Source of the DNA: Bacteroidales bacterium
GTDB lineage: Bacteria; Bacteroidota; Bacteroidia; Bacteroidales; UBA1556
Assembly: GCA_027064095.1 (NCBI GenBank)
Contig: JAMOQI010000075.1
Location: forward strand, 1 to 32,625
DNA length: 32,625 nt
Direction of reading: 5' to 3'
Shown here: positions 18,470 to 25,877 of the stretch, one piece after another
Numbering within the stretch: position 1 is the first letter of the stretch
How the letters are laid out: the number at the start of each line of letters is the position of its first letter
Notes under the pieces: generated by a model
The model's input: the letters and a program-made list of their open reading frames with translations, nothing else
Told to the model about the DNA's origin: nothing
Database searches by the model: none
Made by a program: the position numbers and the translations under genes

Positions 18470-20152
18470 TTAGAGCTTTATTATTTTGTACGATTCTTTT
18501 CCCGCTGAAGAATTTATTTTTAGAAAATATATTCCTGACTGTAGATATTGCAAATTTATTGTTCTACTTCCGGACTCATCATTATCCGCAATTTTAGCTG
18601 AAAATACTCTAATTCCATTTGAATTGAATATTTCAATAATACTACCCTTTAGATATTTGTATTCAAGATTTATATTTCCATTAGTTATAGTAGGGTAAAT
18701 TTTTAAAGTTTCCGGATAATAATTGTTTATTTCTTTCTCAATATCAATAGATTCATAATTTGACCAACCATCATTTTTCCATCTCCCTGCATACTTTGCG
18801 CGTACTCTAAATCTATGCAAATCAGTACTTGTATAAGTGTAAGATAATGAGGTTGATGTGGTATTATTTGCAAGTGTTTTCCAGTTATTACTTCCATCTT
18901 TTACTTGAATTTCATAAGCTTGAGGTGTTATTTTAGGGGGATAATACCATGCTACTTCTACGGTATTAGTTTCCATTTTAATTCTAGGTTTTGCCATTTC
19001 TGGTACAGGGGTCATATCTACTACTGCTCCGGTAATATTTGAATATCCTCCTGCATTAAAGCTACCTTGAATATTGTACCAACCATTTGCACTTCCCCAC
19101 CATCCCATATTCAGATGATAATATTGAGTGGCTTGACCGATATCTTTTATCCCATCGCATACAATAGCATGACCTGCACCTGATGAAGTATAAATAGGAA
19201 ATTGAACTGGTAATTTATTTAATAGATTGGAGTCAATTCTTGTCCAAAACTGATTTGCAGATCTAGAGATATACTCTGCAGTATATCTAAAGTGCTTGTT
19301 TGCAGCTGCAGGTATTCTATTTACATTGGAAGTTGAACCATTATATTCAAAATCCATATTTACAGCAACAGCACAATTATAAGCTAATTTACCTAATTCC
19401 ATTCTCTGAGAGCTGGTAGAAGCTACTTTATAATAATGGTCTTTAATATTATTCCAATTAGTGTAGTTGCTTTCATAGTTTACTGTGTAAGTTCCCAATG
19501 AGCTTCCGTAATTGTCACTATATGTATGACTGCCTATGCCAATTCTAGGCCATTGAAAATATTGTAATACTTCAGTAAAAGTAAGTGCTACACAACCAAC
19601 AGCATAGTTGCCGGGTGTATAAAGATTAGTTACATTTATTGTGTGATTATTTTCATCTTTACAATTTACTTGTCCATATAAAGATTGTAATAATGGTCCA
19701 ACTTGTGATTTGCTTTCTTTTAGTATTATGTTTGTAGTACTTATTTTTTCTCTTTCTCGTCTCCATTCTCTTTTGTTTTTTAGTACAAATTGGCTGTTAA
19801 ATTCTTTATTTTTAATAAATTGAACCAAGTCATCTTTTATCAAATTATAGAATGATAATGGGTTGGATTTATCAAAATTTGCTGGTATGTTAATATTGTT
19901 ATTTGTTGAGAAAGCTTTTATAGGTGGGAGTTCTTCTTTTTTTGAGATTACAATAAATGCATTTTCATAATTAAATAAAATAGCAAGAGTGTCAATATGA
20001 TTTACAATAGCATAAGCGTTAAAGTTTTTGTCTTTAATGCTATTTTCAATCTCAAAGTTACTTCTAATTGAGTTAATGTCCTTATCATTTATATTTTGGC
20101 CATTAATGTTTAAAGAAATAATAATTAGAAATAATATGCTATAATATCTCAT
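18470..20152 (-). CDS. Secreted C10-family (streptopain-like) cysteine protease with FN3 and T9SS sorting domains
   Basis: A 560-aa exported protein. In order: signal peptide (about 1-19), a Spi-like inhibitory propeptide (about 20-115), a C10 peptidase domain (about 150-380) with catalytic Cys187 in YAVGCVALTFTEVLQYFQWP and His328 in GAGHAIVCDG, the conserved MGWWGSANGWY segment, a fibronectin type III domain (about 388-474), and a T9SS type A sorting domain (about 478-560) ending KESYKIIKL. It is therefore predicted to be made as a zymogen, exported by Sec, then secreted or surface-anchored by T9SS. Family members such as streptopain and interpain cleave host or environmental proteins. It heads the tight fecR-susC-susD-hydrolase operon, which suggests it generates the imported material. 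Confidence 0.92.
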   Translation of the reverse strand: MRYYSILFLIIISLNINGQNINDKDINSIRSNFEIENSIKDKNFNAYAIVNHIDTLAILFNYENAFIVISKKEELPPIKAFSTNNNINIPANFDKSNPLSFYNLIKDDLVQFIKNKEFNSQFVLKNKREWRREREKISTTNIILKESKSQVGPLLQSLYGQVNCKDENNHTINVTNLYTPGNYAVGCVALTFTEVLQYFQWPRIGIGSHTYSDNYGSSLGTYTVNYESNYTNWNNIKDHYYKVASTSSQRMELGKLAYNCAVAVNMDFEYNGSTSNVNRIPAAANKHFRYTAEYISRSANQFWTRIDSNLLNKLPVQFPIYTSSGAGHAIVCDGIKDIGQATQYYHLNMGWWGSANGWYNIQGSFNAGGYSNITGAVVDMTPVPEMAKPRIKMETNTVEVAWYYPPKITPQAYEIQVKDGSNNWKTLANNTTSTSLSYTYTSTDLHRFRVRAKYAGRWKNDGWSNYESIDIEKEINNYYPETLKIYPTITNGNINLEYKYLKGSIIEIFNSNGIRVFSAKIADNDESGSRTINLQYLQSGIYFLKINSSAGKESYKIIKL

Positions 20153-20170
20153 GAATTTATAAATTAATAA

Positions 20171-20204
20171 TAAATGTCGATGCTGTTAACAGCATCGACA
20201 TTTA
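20171..20204 (-). other. 34-bp perfect palindrome between two T9SS genes
   Basis: Two 17-nt arms (TAAATGTCGATGCTGTT and its exact complement, 20171-20187 and 20188-20204) with no spacer; in RNA this gives a long stem with a TTAA loop. It lies 9 nt after the stop of the upstream T9SS-protein gene and 18 nt before the C10 protease start. The downstream run is AT-rich but has no long T-tract on the minus strand. I see no promoter in the 61-bp gap, so it is best read as a partial terminator or an mRNA-stabilising stem that sets lower expression of the downstream operon. A dimeric operator is an alternative. Confidence 0.7.
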
Positions 20205-20213
20205 AAAAGTGGC

Positions 20214-21287
20214 TTATTTTACAACTGAGAATTTACCAGTTGATGATGAGTTTCCGGAAATAATATTATAGATATACATTCCTGAATTAAAAGAAGATAG
20301 ATCTAAATTATAGATTCCACTAGTAGCATTAATATTTTGATTAAAGATTACTTTTCCTGTAATATCATATATTACTAAACTAGCTGATTTAGCAATAGGC
20401 ATTTCAAAAGTAATTAAAGAAGATGCTGGATTTGGATAAGCTTTAAAAGTTGTATTAATGGAAACTTCATTAATACCAATACCAGTTTTAACAAAAGTAC
20501 CGGCAACAGCTGCATCAACAATATCTTTTACAAGAGCGTCAATTATAGATTGGTCGTAATTAGAACCATCACCCAATGCGCCAATTCTTAAAGAAGAAGT
20601 GATGATATTTTGGTTATATAACATTGATGTTTTTCCAGCAAAATCGTAATTAGATGGACCCATTTCGTATAGAACAGTAGAAGATGAAGTAACATCAAAA
20701 GCATCTGCCCACCAAACAGAAGAATATTTCCATTTGATACTATCAACAGAAGTGATAGTATTTGTTGAAGCTTTTAGTGCAACTTCTAACCCATTGAAAG
20801 TGCTTAAAGTGTCATCGCCATGTGATTGAGCTACGTAATTGTCAATACCTAGTACGTCATAACAAAAATCACCTGCATTAAAATCATCTGGAGCAGAACC
20901 ATATATATCGTATATAAAGTCTAAACCATCAATCCAAACAACATTACCGGAATCAACAAATTGAGTAAGTGCAGCGTTGAATTTAATAGCACCAGGTCCT
21001 ACACCTGCAGTATCGCTTATATCCCATAGGTTCAAATTAACACCATCGTTAGCAGTTGTCCAAATCACCATGTCGTAATCTTTTAGGTCGTTATAACTAG
21101 GGGCTGCATTAGTGTCAATATTGATATGGCTGTATTGATAATTAGCGTGTGCTAAAGCGGTATCAATACGAAAGGATTCATCTGATGAACCATTTACATC
21201 ATCATCTACAACAAGCACTTTGTATTGTGCGTTTGCAATACCAAATGTCATTAAAAACATTGCAATAAAAAGTAAATTTTTTCTCAT
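20214..21287 (-). CDS. Secreted protein of unknown function with T9SS sorting domain
   Basis: A 357-aa exported protein with a signal peptide (about 1-20, ending ANA) and a C-terminal T9SS type A sorting domain (about 283-357, starting FKAYPNPASSLITFEMP and ending STGKFSVVK). The middle part begins YKVLVVDDDVNGSSDESFRIDTALAHANY and contains YDMVIWTTANDG. This resembles the Rossmann-like 'VDDD' modules found in large Bacteroidota secreted proteins and proteases, where they may resemble a glutamine-amidotransferase fold; no catalytic residues can be named. It lies immediately upstream of the C10-FecR-SusCD operon, separated by a palindromic stem, and probably supplies its promoter. Function is unknown; a secreted binding or structural protein is as likely as an enzyme. 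Confidence 0.82.
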   Translation of the reverse strand: MRKNLLFIAMFLMTFGIANAQYKVLVVDDDVNGSSDESFRIDTALAHANYQYSHINIDTNAAPSYNDLKDYDMVIWTTANDGVNLNLWDISDTAGVGPGAIKFNAALTQFVDSGNVVWIDGLDFIYDIYGSAPDDFNAGDFCYDVLGIDNYVAQSHGDDTLSTFNGLEVALKASTNTITSVDSIKWKYSSVWWADAFDVTSSSTVLYEMGPSNYDFAGKTSMLYNQNIITSSLRIGALGDGSNYDQSIIDALVKDIVDAAVAGTFVKTGIGINEVSINTTFKAYPNPASSLITFEMPIAKSASLVIYDITGKVIFNQNINATSGIYNLDLSSFNSGMYIYNIISGNSSSTGKFSVVK

Positions 21288-21347
21288 TTTTCGAAAATTT
21301 AAGTTATTAATAAAAGAATTATGTTATTATGTTTCTATATGTAGACG

Positions 21348-21355
21348 CAAATAAA
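21348..21355 (-). promoter_or_regulatory. Candidate -7 box for the T9SS-protein/C10/SusCD transcript
   Basis: On the minus strand TTTATTTG differs from TAnnTTTG at one position, about 60 nt before the start at 21287. A TTTTGG stretch about 15 bp upstream (21366-21371) could be the -33 element. It is the best candidate I see for the promoter of the whole accessory locus. Confidence 0.4.
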
Positions 21356-21473
21356 TTTATAATACCCTACCAAAATATAATATTACATGGAATATAATTT
21401 GAGTTATAATATAGAAGTTGTACTCATAGATTTTTCAGTTTAATATAATAAACTAGTAAATTTAGTTTTTAGA

Positions 21474-23021
21474 TTAAATATTATTTGCAATAGATTCTGC
21501 AATTTTCTGACCATCAATGGCTGCCGAAACAATTCCTCCTGCATATCCTGCTCCTTCGCCTGCAGGATAAAGATTTGATATTTGAGGGTGTTGCAGAGTT
21601 TCTTTTTCTCTTGGGATACGAATAGGAGAGGAGGTCCTACTTTCTACTCCTAATATTACGGCTTCATTAGTTAGGTATCCATGCATTTTTTTATCAAATT
21701 GTTTAAACCCTTGTTGTAAGCGAGGGCCTATATGATCTGGAAGCCACATATGCAATGGAGATGAAATAATTCCGGGATGATATGAAGTTTCCGGTAAACT
21801 TTTAGAGACTTTTCCTCTTACGAAATCCCCCATTCGTTGAGCTGGTGCTACTTGTCCTATACCGCCATTATTAAAAGCCATTTGTTCTAAATTTTGTTGA
21901 AATTTTAATCCTGCCATTACTCCATGCTCCTTATAGTTATCTAAGTCTTCTATGTTTATTTGTACTACCATACCTGAGTTTGCATATTTAGAGTTGCGCA
22001 TAGAAGGAGACATGCCATTCACAACAAGCTCATTGGGCGAAGTTGTTGCAGGAACTATAAATCCACCAGGACACATGCAAAATGAGTAAACTCCACGCCC
22101 TTCCACTTGATTTACAAGGCTATATGCCGCAGCGGGTAAGTAGTTACTCCTTGTCTGGCAGTGATATTGTATACTGTCAATTATGTGTTGAGGATGTTCT
22201 ATTCTTACTCCCATTGCAAAAGCTTTTGCTTCTAAAAGGATATTGTTTTTATATAGAAGCTCATATATATTTCTTGCGGAATGACCTGTGGCTAAAATGA
22301 CTGATTTTCCCTCAAACTTTTCTTCTCCTACTTTTACTCCTTTTATTTTGTTTGATTCAAGAATAAGGCCATCAACTCTTTTGTTAAAATGAATTTCTCC
22401 GCCATATTCTATAATGCTTTCACGTATCTTTTGTATTATTCTGGGTAGTTTATTTGTTCCTATGTGAGGATGAGCATCAACACCAATATTGTCATCAGCA
22501 CCATGAAATATTAATAAATCAAGGATAGACCTTACACTGCCTCTTTTTGTGGAACGAGTATATAATTTCCCATCAGAAAATGTACCTGCTCCCCCTTCTC
22601 CAAAAGCATAGTTGCTATCTTCGTTAACAATACTTTCTCTATTCAGCAACGCAATATCTCGTTTCCTTGCTTTAACATCCTTTCCGCGTTCAAGTATAAT
22701 GGGTTTATAGCCAAGTTCTATTAATCGTAAGCCGGCAAATAGTCCTGCGGGTCCACTACCAACGATAATTATACGTTTACTGTCTTTAACATTTTTAAAA
22801 TCCGGGCTAAATGGTTTCCTGTCCGGAGTCTCATTTATAAATGCTTCTACTCTAACATTTATTTTAATATTTCTGTTGCGAGCATCAATAGATTTTCTTA
22901 ACGTAACAGCAGCTTTTAGATCTTGAGCGTCAATCTTAAGAGCCTTAATAGTTGCTTTTTTTATGACATTTTCATCGACGGCTTCTTTAGGATTTAATAT
23001 CAAATTTATTTCTTTGCGCAT
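21474..23021 (-). CDS. FAD-dependent dehydrogenase, COG2509-like
   Basis: A 515-aa cytoplasmic flavoprotein. A small N-terminal domain (1-80) precedes a Rossmann FAD-binding motif IIIVGSGPAGLFAGLRL (G88-x-G90-x-x-G93) with ILERG closing the fold. A second FAD contact, LYPAGEGAGYAGGIVSAAIDG, lies near the C-terminus. The GEGGAGTFSDGKLYTR stretch is characteristic of the 'uncharacterised FAD-dependent dehydrogenase' family (COG2509). The substrate and electron acceptor are not known for the family. It is transcribed alone from a likely promoter at 23041-23048, and the 186-bp gap downstream separates it from the T9SS-protein gene. Confidence 0.87.
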   Translation of the reverse strand: MRKEINLILNPKEAVDENVIKKATIKALKIDAQDLKAAVTLRKSIDARNRNIKINVRVEAFINETPDRKPFSPDFKNVKDSKRIIIVGSGPAGLFAGLRLIELGYKPIILERGKDVKARKRDIALLNRESIVNEDSNYAFGEGGAGTFSDGKLYTRSTKRGSVRSILDLLIFHGADDNIGVDAHPHIGTNKLPRIIQKIRESIIEYGGEIHFNKRVDGLILESNKIKGVKVGEEKFEGKSVILATGHSARNIYELLYKNNILLEAKAFAMGVRIEHPQHIIDSIQYHCQTRSNYLPAAAYSLVNQVEGRGVYSFCMCPGGFIVPATTSPNELVVNGMSPSMRNSKYANSGMVVQINIEDLDNYKEHGVMAGLKFQQNLEQMAFNNGGIGQVAPAQRMGDFVRGKVSKSLPETSYHPGIISSPLHMWLPDHIGPRLQQGFKQFDKKMHGYLTNEAVILGVESRTSSPIRIPREKETLQHPQISNLYPAGEGAGYAGGIVSAAIDGQKIAESIANNI

Positions 23022-23040
23022 AATTGTATTTTAAACTTTG

Positions 23041-23048
23041 CTAAAGTA
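23041..23048 (-). promoter_or_regulatory. Candidate -7 box for the FAD-dehydrogenase gene
   Basis: On the minus strand TACTTTAG has one mismatch to TAnnTTTG, and TTTTG about 17-20 bp upstream can act as the -33 element. The start codon is about 20 nt downstream. Confidence 0.5.
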
Positions 23049-23088
23049 GTATTTCTACTTCATACAAAATGAAATGAATTTAAGCTAG

Positions 23089-24669
23089 TTAATTAGTATA
23101 TTTTTCGGCTAACTTTATAGCTTGAAAAGCATTAACAATTCCTCCTGTTGTACTTAGTTTGTTGAAGCGTATTTTTTTATTTTTTGAGCCAGGTTTTATT
23201 ACTTTAGTTTTGGTATGTTTAATAGCCGATTTTAATATGATTTCTCTAATTTGTTTTGAATTGAGATTAGGATAATATGATTTTAACAATGCAGCTACTC
23301 CGGCAACAACCGGTGATGCATCACTTGTTCCACTGCTAGCTCCGTATTTACTGTGTGGTTTTGTAGAATAAATACTAACTCCTGGTGCAAATATGTCTAC
23401 GGTTTTAGCACCATAATTACTAAATCCTGCTGCGAGTTTCAATCCATTTGTTTTACTTGAAGCTCCCACATCTATCCAGTTTGTTCTTTGATCTTCTCTT
23501 GGATTTGGATATCTTTCTGTTTTATCGTTATTGTAACTGTTATTTCCTGCTGCATGTATTATTAGTACATCATTGGCAATAGCGTAATCTATCGCATCAT
23601 TTACAAATTCGGGGTGTTTACCATAGTATTTTCCAAAGCTGCAATTAATAATTTTAGCACCATTATTGACAGCGTATCTGATTGCTAGAGCTACGTCTTT
23701 GTCCCTTTCATCTGCTCCGGGTACAACTCTTATCATCATTAGTTTAACTGAATCAACAATTCCTTGTGTTCCTATCCCATTATTTCTGACGGCGCCAATA
23801 ATTCCACTAACACCTGTACCATGACTGTTGCCAACAGCCATTACGTCATTATTGCCGTATATGGTGTCGTTGATATTGTCAGGATTGTCCTTAACTATTT
23901 CTGGTCTGGGGTTATAACTTAGATTGTAACTTTTGGCTAGTTCACCTTTATAATATTTTAAGCCTTCTTTAATTACTTCTTTGGTATAATCAATTTTGTA
24001 GGAATGCAATAATAAGTCCTTTGCTAATATTTCTTCACTAGTTTTAGCATTATACCTTTTTATTTTTTCCAGACTGATACTGTCATTTTTAGCCTCAATA
24101 TTTAATATTTTCTCAGATTTGTTAATAGCTTCAAGCCATTCTTTTAGATTTGCTTCACTTCTTTGGTATCTCTTTATTTTTAATAATACTTCTGATTTTG
24201 CTTTAGCCCATTCTTTATATTTTTTTCTTTTATTTTTTGGGATTTCTGATTTTTTCTTTCCTTCGAACTTTTCTTTATTCTCTCTGTAAATTCTTACTGA
24301 TTCAGCAGTTTCACCGTCAATATTTTTTCCATCAGCTCCGCCTATGAAATTCCACCCATAAATATCATCAACATATCCATTACCATCATCATCAATATCA
24401 TTGTAAGGTATTTCTCTAGGATTATGCCATATATTGGCTTTCAAGTCTTCATGAGTAGTGTCTATTCCGGAATCTATTATTGCAACTATTACGGGAGTAG
24501 CTTCTCTGTTTTTATTTTGTAAATATTCGTAGGCTTGCGGAAGTGATATACCTTCAACATTATCTTTTACAGGGCTTAATAAATGCCAAGGGATACTATC
24601 TGAATTTGATTGTCCAAGCAGAATTAGAGTAAAGCTTGTTAATATAATTGAAAGGTAAAGTTTTTTCAT
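23089..24669 (-). CDS. Secreted S8 (subtilisin-like) serine protease with large insertion
   Basis: A 526-aa exported protease with a signal peptide (about 1-20). The catalytic triad is Asp66 (AIIDSGID), His283 (NSHGTGVSG) and Ser449 (SSGTSDASP), with oxyanion Asn376 (HAAGNN). Asp and His are separated by about 217 residues instead of the usual 35-60. The extra stretch (about 118-275) is strongly charged, rich in K and E, and predicted helical. It could act as an internal lid, an activation region or a partner-binding arm. No T9SS sorting domain is present, so it probably stays periplasmic or leaves by another route. A DIDDDGNGYVDDIYGWNF segment after the Asp looks calcium-binding. It is monocistronic, with a promoter at 24715-24722. 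Confidence 0.92.
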   Translation of the reverse strand: MKKLYLSIILTSFTLILLGQSNSDSIPWHLLSPVKDNVEGISLPQAYEYLQNKNREATPVIVAIIDSGIDTTHEDLKANIWHNPREIPYNDIDDDGNGYVDDIYGWNFIGGADGKNIDGETAESVRIYRENKEKFEGKKKSEIPKNKRKKYKEWAKAKSEVLLKIKRYQRSEANLKEWLEAINKSEKILNIEAKNDSISLEKIKRYNAKTSEEILAKDLLLHSYKIDYTKEVIKEGLKYYKGELAKSYNLSYNPRPEIVKDNPDNINDTIYGNNDVMAVGNSHGTGVSGIIGAVRNNGIGTQGIVDSVKLMMIRVVPGADERDKDVALAIRYAVNNGAKIINCSFGKYYGKHPEFVNDAIDYAIANDVLIIHAAGNNSYNNDKTERYPNPREDQRTNWIDVGASSKTNGLKLAAGFSNYGAKTVDIFAPGVSIYSTKPHSKYGASSGTSDASPVVAGVAALLKSYYPNLNSKQIREIILKSAIKHTKTKVIKPGSKNKKIRFNKLSTTGGIVNAFQAIKLAEKYTN

Positions 24670-24714
24670 CTTTAAAAAGTTAATGTTGTATTATCCATAT
24701 TAGGATTGGAATGG

Positions 24715-24722
24715 CAAATATA
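24715..24722 (-). promoter_or_regulatory. Promoter -7 box for the S8 protease gene
   Basis: On the minus strand TATATTTG matches TAnnTTTG exactly, about 45 nt before the start at 24669. Confidence 0.6.
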
Positions 24723-24895
24723 ATTAATATGGATAATTGATTTACATAAAATAGTTGTATTACGAGTACGACAGATATTTTTATGTAAATAAATAGTTCC
24801 TGCAATAAAAGTAGGTGTTTTATTGTTATGACTAAATAGGTAAAATACCTATAAAAATAGGGCAAAACACTCTGTTATATGCTGTATTCAGAATG

Positions 24896-24903
24896 TACTT
24901 TTG
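24896..24903 (+). promoter_or_regulatory. Promoter -7 box facing into gene-free DNA
   Basis: TACTTTTG, an exact TAnnTTTG match on the plus strand, inside the 502-bp gap between two minus-strand genes. No plausible coding region follows on this strand, but a plus-strand terminator lies about 165 nt downstream, which points to a small RNA. Confidence 0.5.
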
Positions 24904-24908
24904 TCACA

Positions 24909-25096
24909 TAATAAATCAAATAAATCTGATATGTTCTTATCATGTTGTTCCTATTAAAATGCTAGATTCCTACCTTGCACAAAATAGTTTGTTTGTAAAC
25001 ATATCATTTTAATAAATTAATAAAATGTTTGTCAATCACATGTCAGGTCAGTAATTAATAAATGCTAAAAGCCCTCAATTTTTGAAGGGCTTTTTT
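24909..25096 (+). ncRNA. Putative small RNA, about 188 nt (possibly 6S-like)
   Basis: Bounded by a perfect -7 box (24896-24903) and an intrinsic terminator (25067-25096), both on the plus strand, while both neighbouring genes are on the minus strand. Two nested helices can form: ATCTGATATG (24924-24933) with CATGTCAGGT (25039-25048), two G-U pairs; and TATTAAAATG (24952-24961) with CATTTTAATA (25005-25014), perfect. Between them is a bubble of 18 and 24 nt, which recalls the rod-with-central-bubble plan and the usual length of 6S RNA. However, local alternatives compete (TGATA/TATCA at 24927-24942; CATTTTA/TAAAATG at 25005-25027). Only tiny ORFs (8 and 17 codons) occur inside. The transcript is reasonably supported; the 6S identity is speculative. 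Confidence 0.42.
25067..25096 (+). terminator. Plus-strand intrinsic terminator of the putative small RNA
   Basis: AAAAGCCCT (25067-25075) and AGGGCTTTT (25086-25094) form a 9-bp stem, extended by CAA/TTG past a bulged A, with six T at 25091-25096. On the minus strand only four T follow, and the lipoprotein gene there already has its own terminator, so the plus-strand reading is preferred. Confidence 0.7.
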
Positions 25097-25110
25097 AGTT
25101 TTATAGGGAT

Positions 25111-25143
25111 AAAAAAAGATGCATCACTTTATAGTGAAGCATC
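25111..25143 (-). terminator. Intrinsic terminator of the lipoprotein gene
   Basis: Minus-strand arms GATGCTTCACT and AGTGATGCATC (25133-25143 with 25118-25128, one internal mismatch, 4-nt loop), then seven T (A at 25111-25117 on the plus strand). It lies about 30 nt after the stop at 25172. Confidence 0.8.
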
Positions 25144-25171
25144 CTCCTTTAATAATTATTATATTTAAACT

Positions 25172-25738
25172 CTATTTCAAAGGTTTTATAGTAAATTTAG
25201 TTTTAGAAGAAAAAACAAGTGGCATTTTATTAACAGAGATTGGGTATTCTAATACACCATATATTCTGTAGTAGAATTTAGAATTCTCAAAATATGGGTC
25301 TAAACTTTCATTATTAACGTTAAAAATAACGGATTGATCTCCTGTTTTAATTCCAGAAGCAGTTGCTATGGTTTTTCCATCGTTATAATCTTTATTGTCA
25401 TACAATTTAATACTTATACTGTTTACAAATCCTAGTTCCATTTCTGGTGTTGGATTTTCTATAGCAATAGATATTTGCTTAAATGTAGCGTTGCTAATTT
25501 TACCTTTATCAATTCCATTCGCATCTAATATACTATCTAAGTTGATATCAAAATAACTTTCATATAATTTGATTTCAGCACCTTTAGCTGCAGTGGTAGA
25601 AGAGTCAACATCAAAATGTTGATCAGGCATAGATTTCTCAATGTCAAATGCAACTAAGTCAGCTACTTTATCACATGATACTATACCTAATGATATGATG
25701 GATAAAAACAATCCAAAAAATAAAACATTCTTTTTCAT
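25172..25738 (-). CDS. Hypothetical lipoprotein
   Basis: A 188-aa protein with a lipoprotein signal ending in IVS-C22, then a mature part rich in beta-prone sequence (KQISIAIENPTPEMELGFVNSISIKLYDN, FYYRIYGVLEYPI, MPLVFSSKTKFTIKPL). I do not recognise a family. The alternating hydrophobic pattern suggests a beta-sandwich domain exposed at the outer membrane or in the periplasm. It is monocistronic, with an exact -7 box at 25779-25786 and its own terminator, so it is probably a genuine, well-expressed gene. Confidence 0.78.
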   Translation of the reverse strand: MKKNVLFFGLFLSIISLGIVSCDKVADLVAFDIEKSMPDQHFDVDSSTTAAKGAEIKLYESYFDINLDSILDANGIDKGKISNATFKQISIAIENPTPEMELGFVNSISIKLYDNKDYNDGKTIATASGIKTGDQSVIFNVNNESLDPYFENSKFYYRIYGVLEYPISVNKMPLVFSSKTKFTIKPLK

Positions 25739-25778
25739 AAATTAAAGTTTAATTATTTTAGTTAATACATTTACATGG

Positions 25779-25786
25779 CAAATGTA
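25779..25786 (-). promoter_or_regulatory. Promoter -7 box for the lipoprotein gene
   Basis: On the minus strand TACATTTG matches TAnnTTTG exactly, about 40 nt before the start at 25738. Confidence 0.6.
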
Positions 25787-25877
25787 CAATAAAGATTTAA
25801 TAGTTAAATAGGTAATATTCTTGTTTTTATAAAATAGAATAATTTTTATATTATTGATAAACAATATTATAAAATGT

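Noticed and set aside
24680-24865. Minus-strand open frame of 61 codons upstream of the S8 protease gene
   Set aside because: Hydrophobic but low-complexity, overlaps the S8 promoter region, no family resemblance and no start context; AT-rich DNA readily gives such frames.
24959-25012. A 17-codon ORF inside the putative small RNA
   Set aside because: It has no recognisable leader-peptide or toxin pattern beyond its short length, and half of it forms one arm of the proposed stem; it was not called as a gene.
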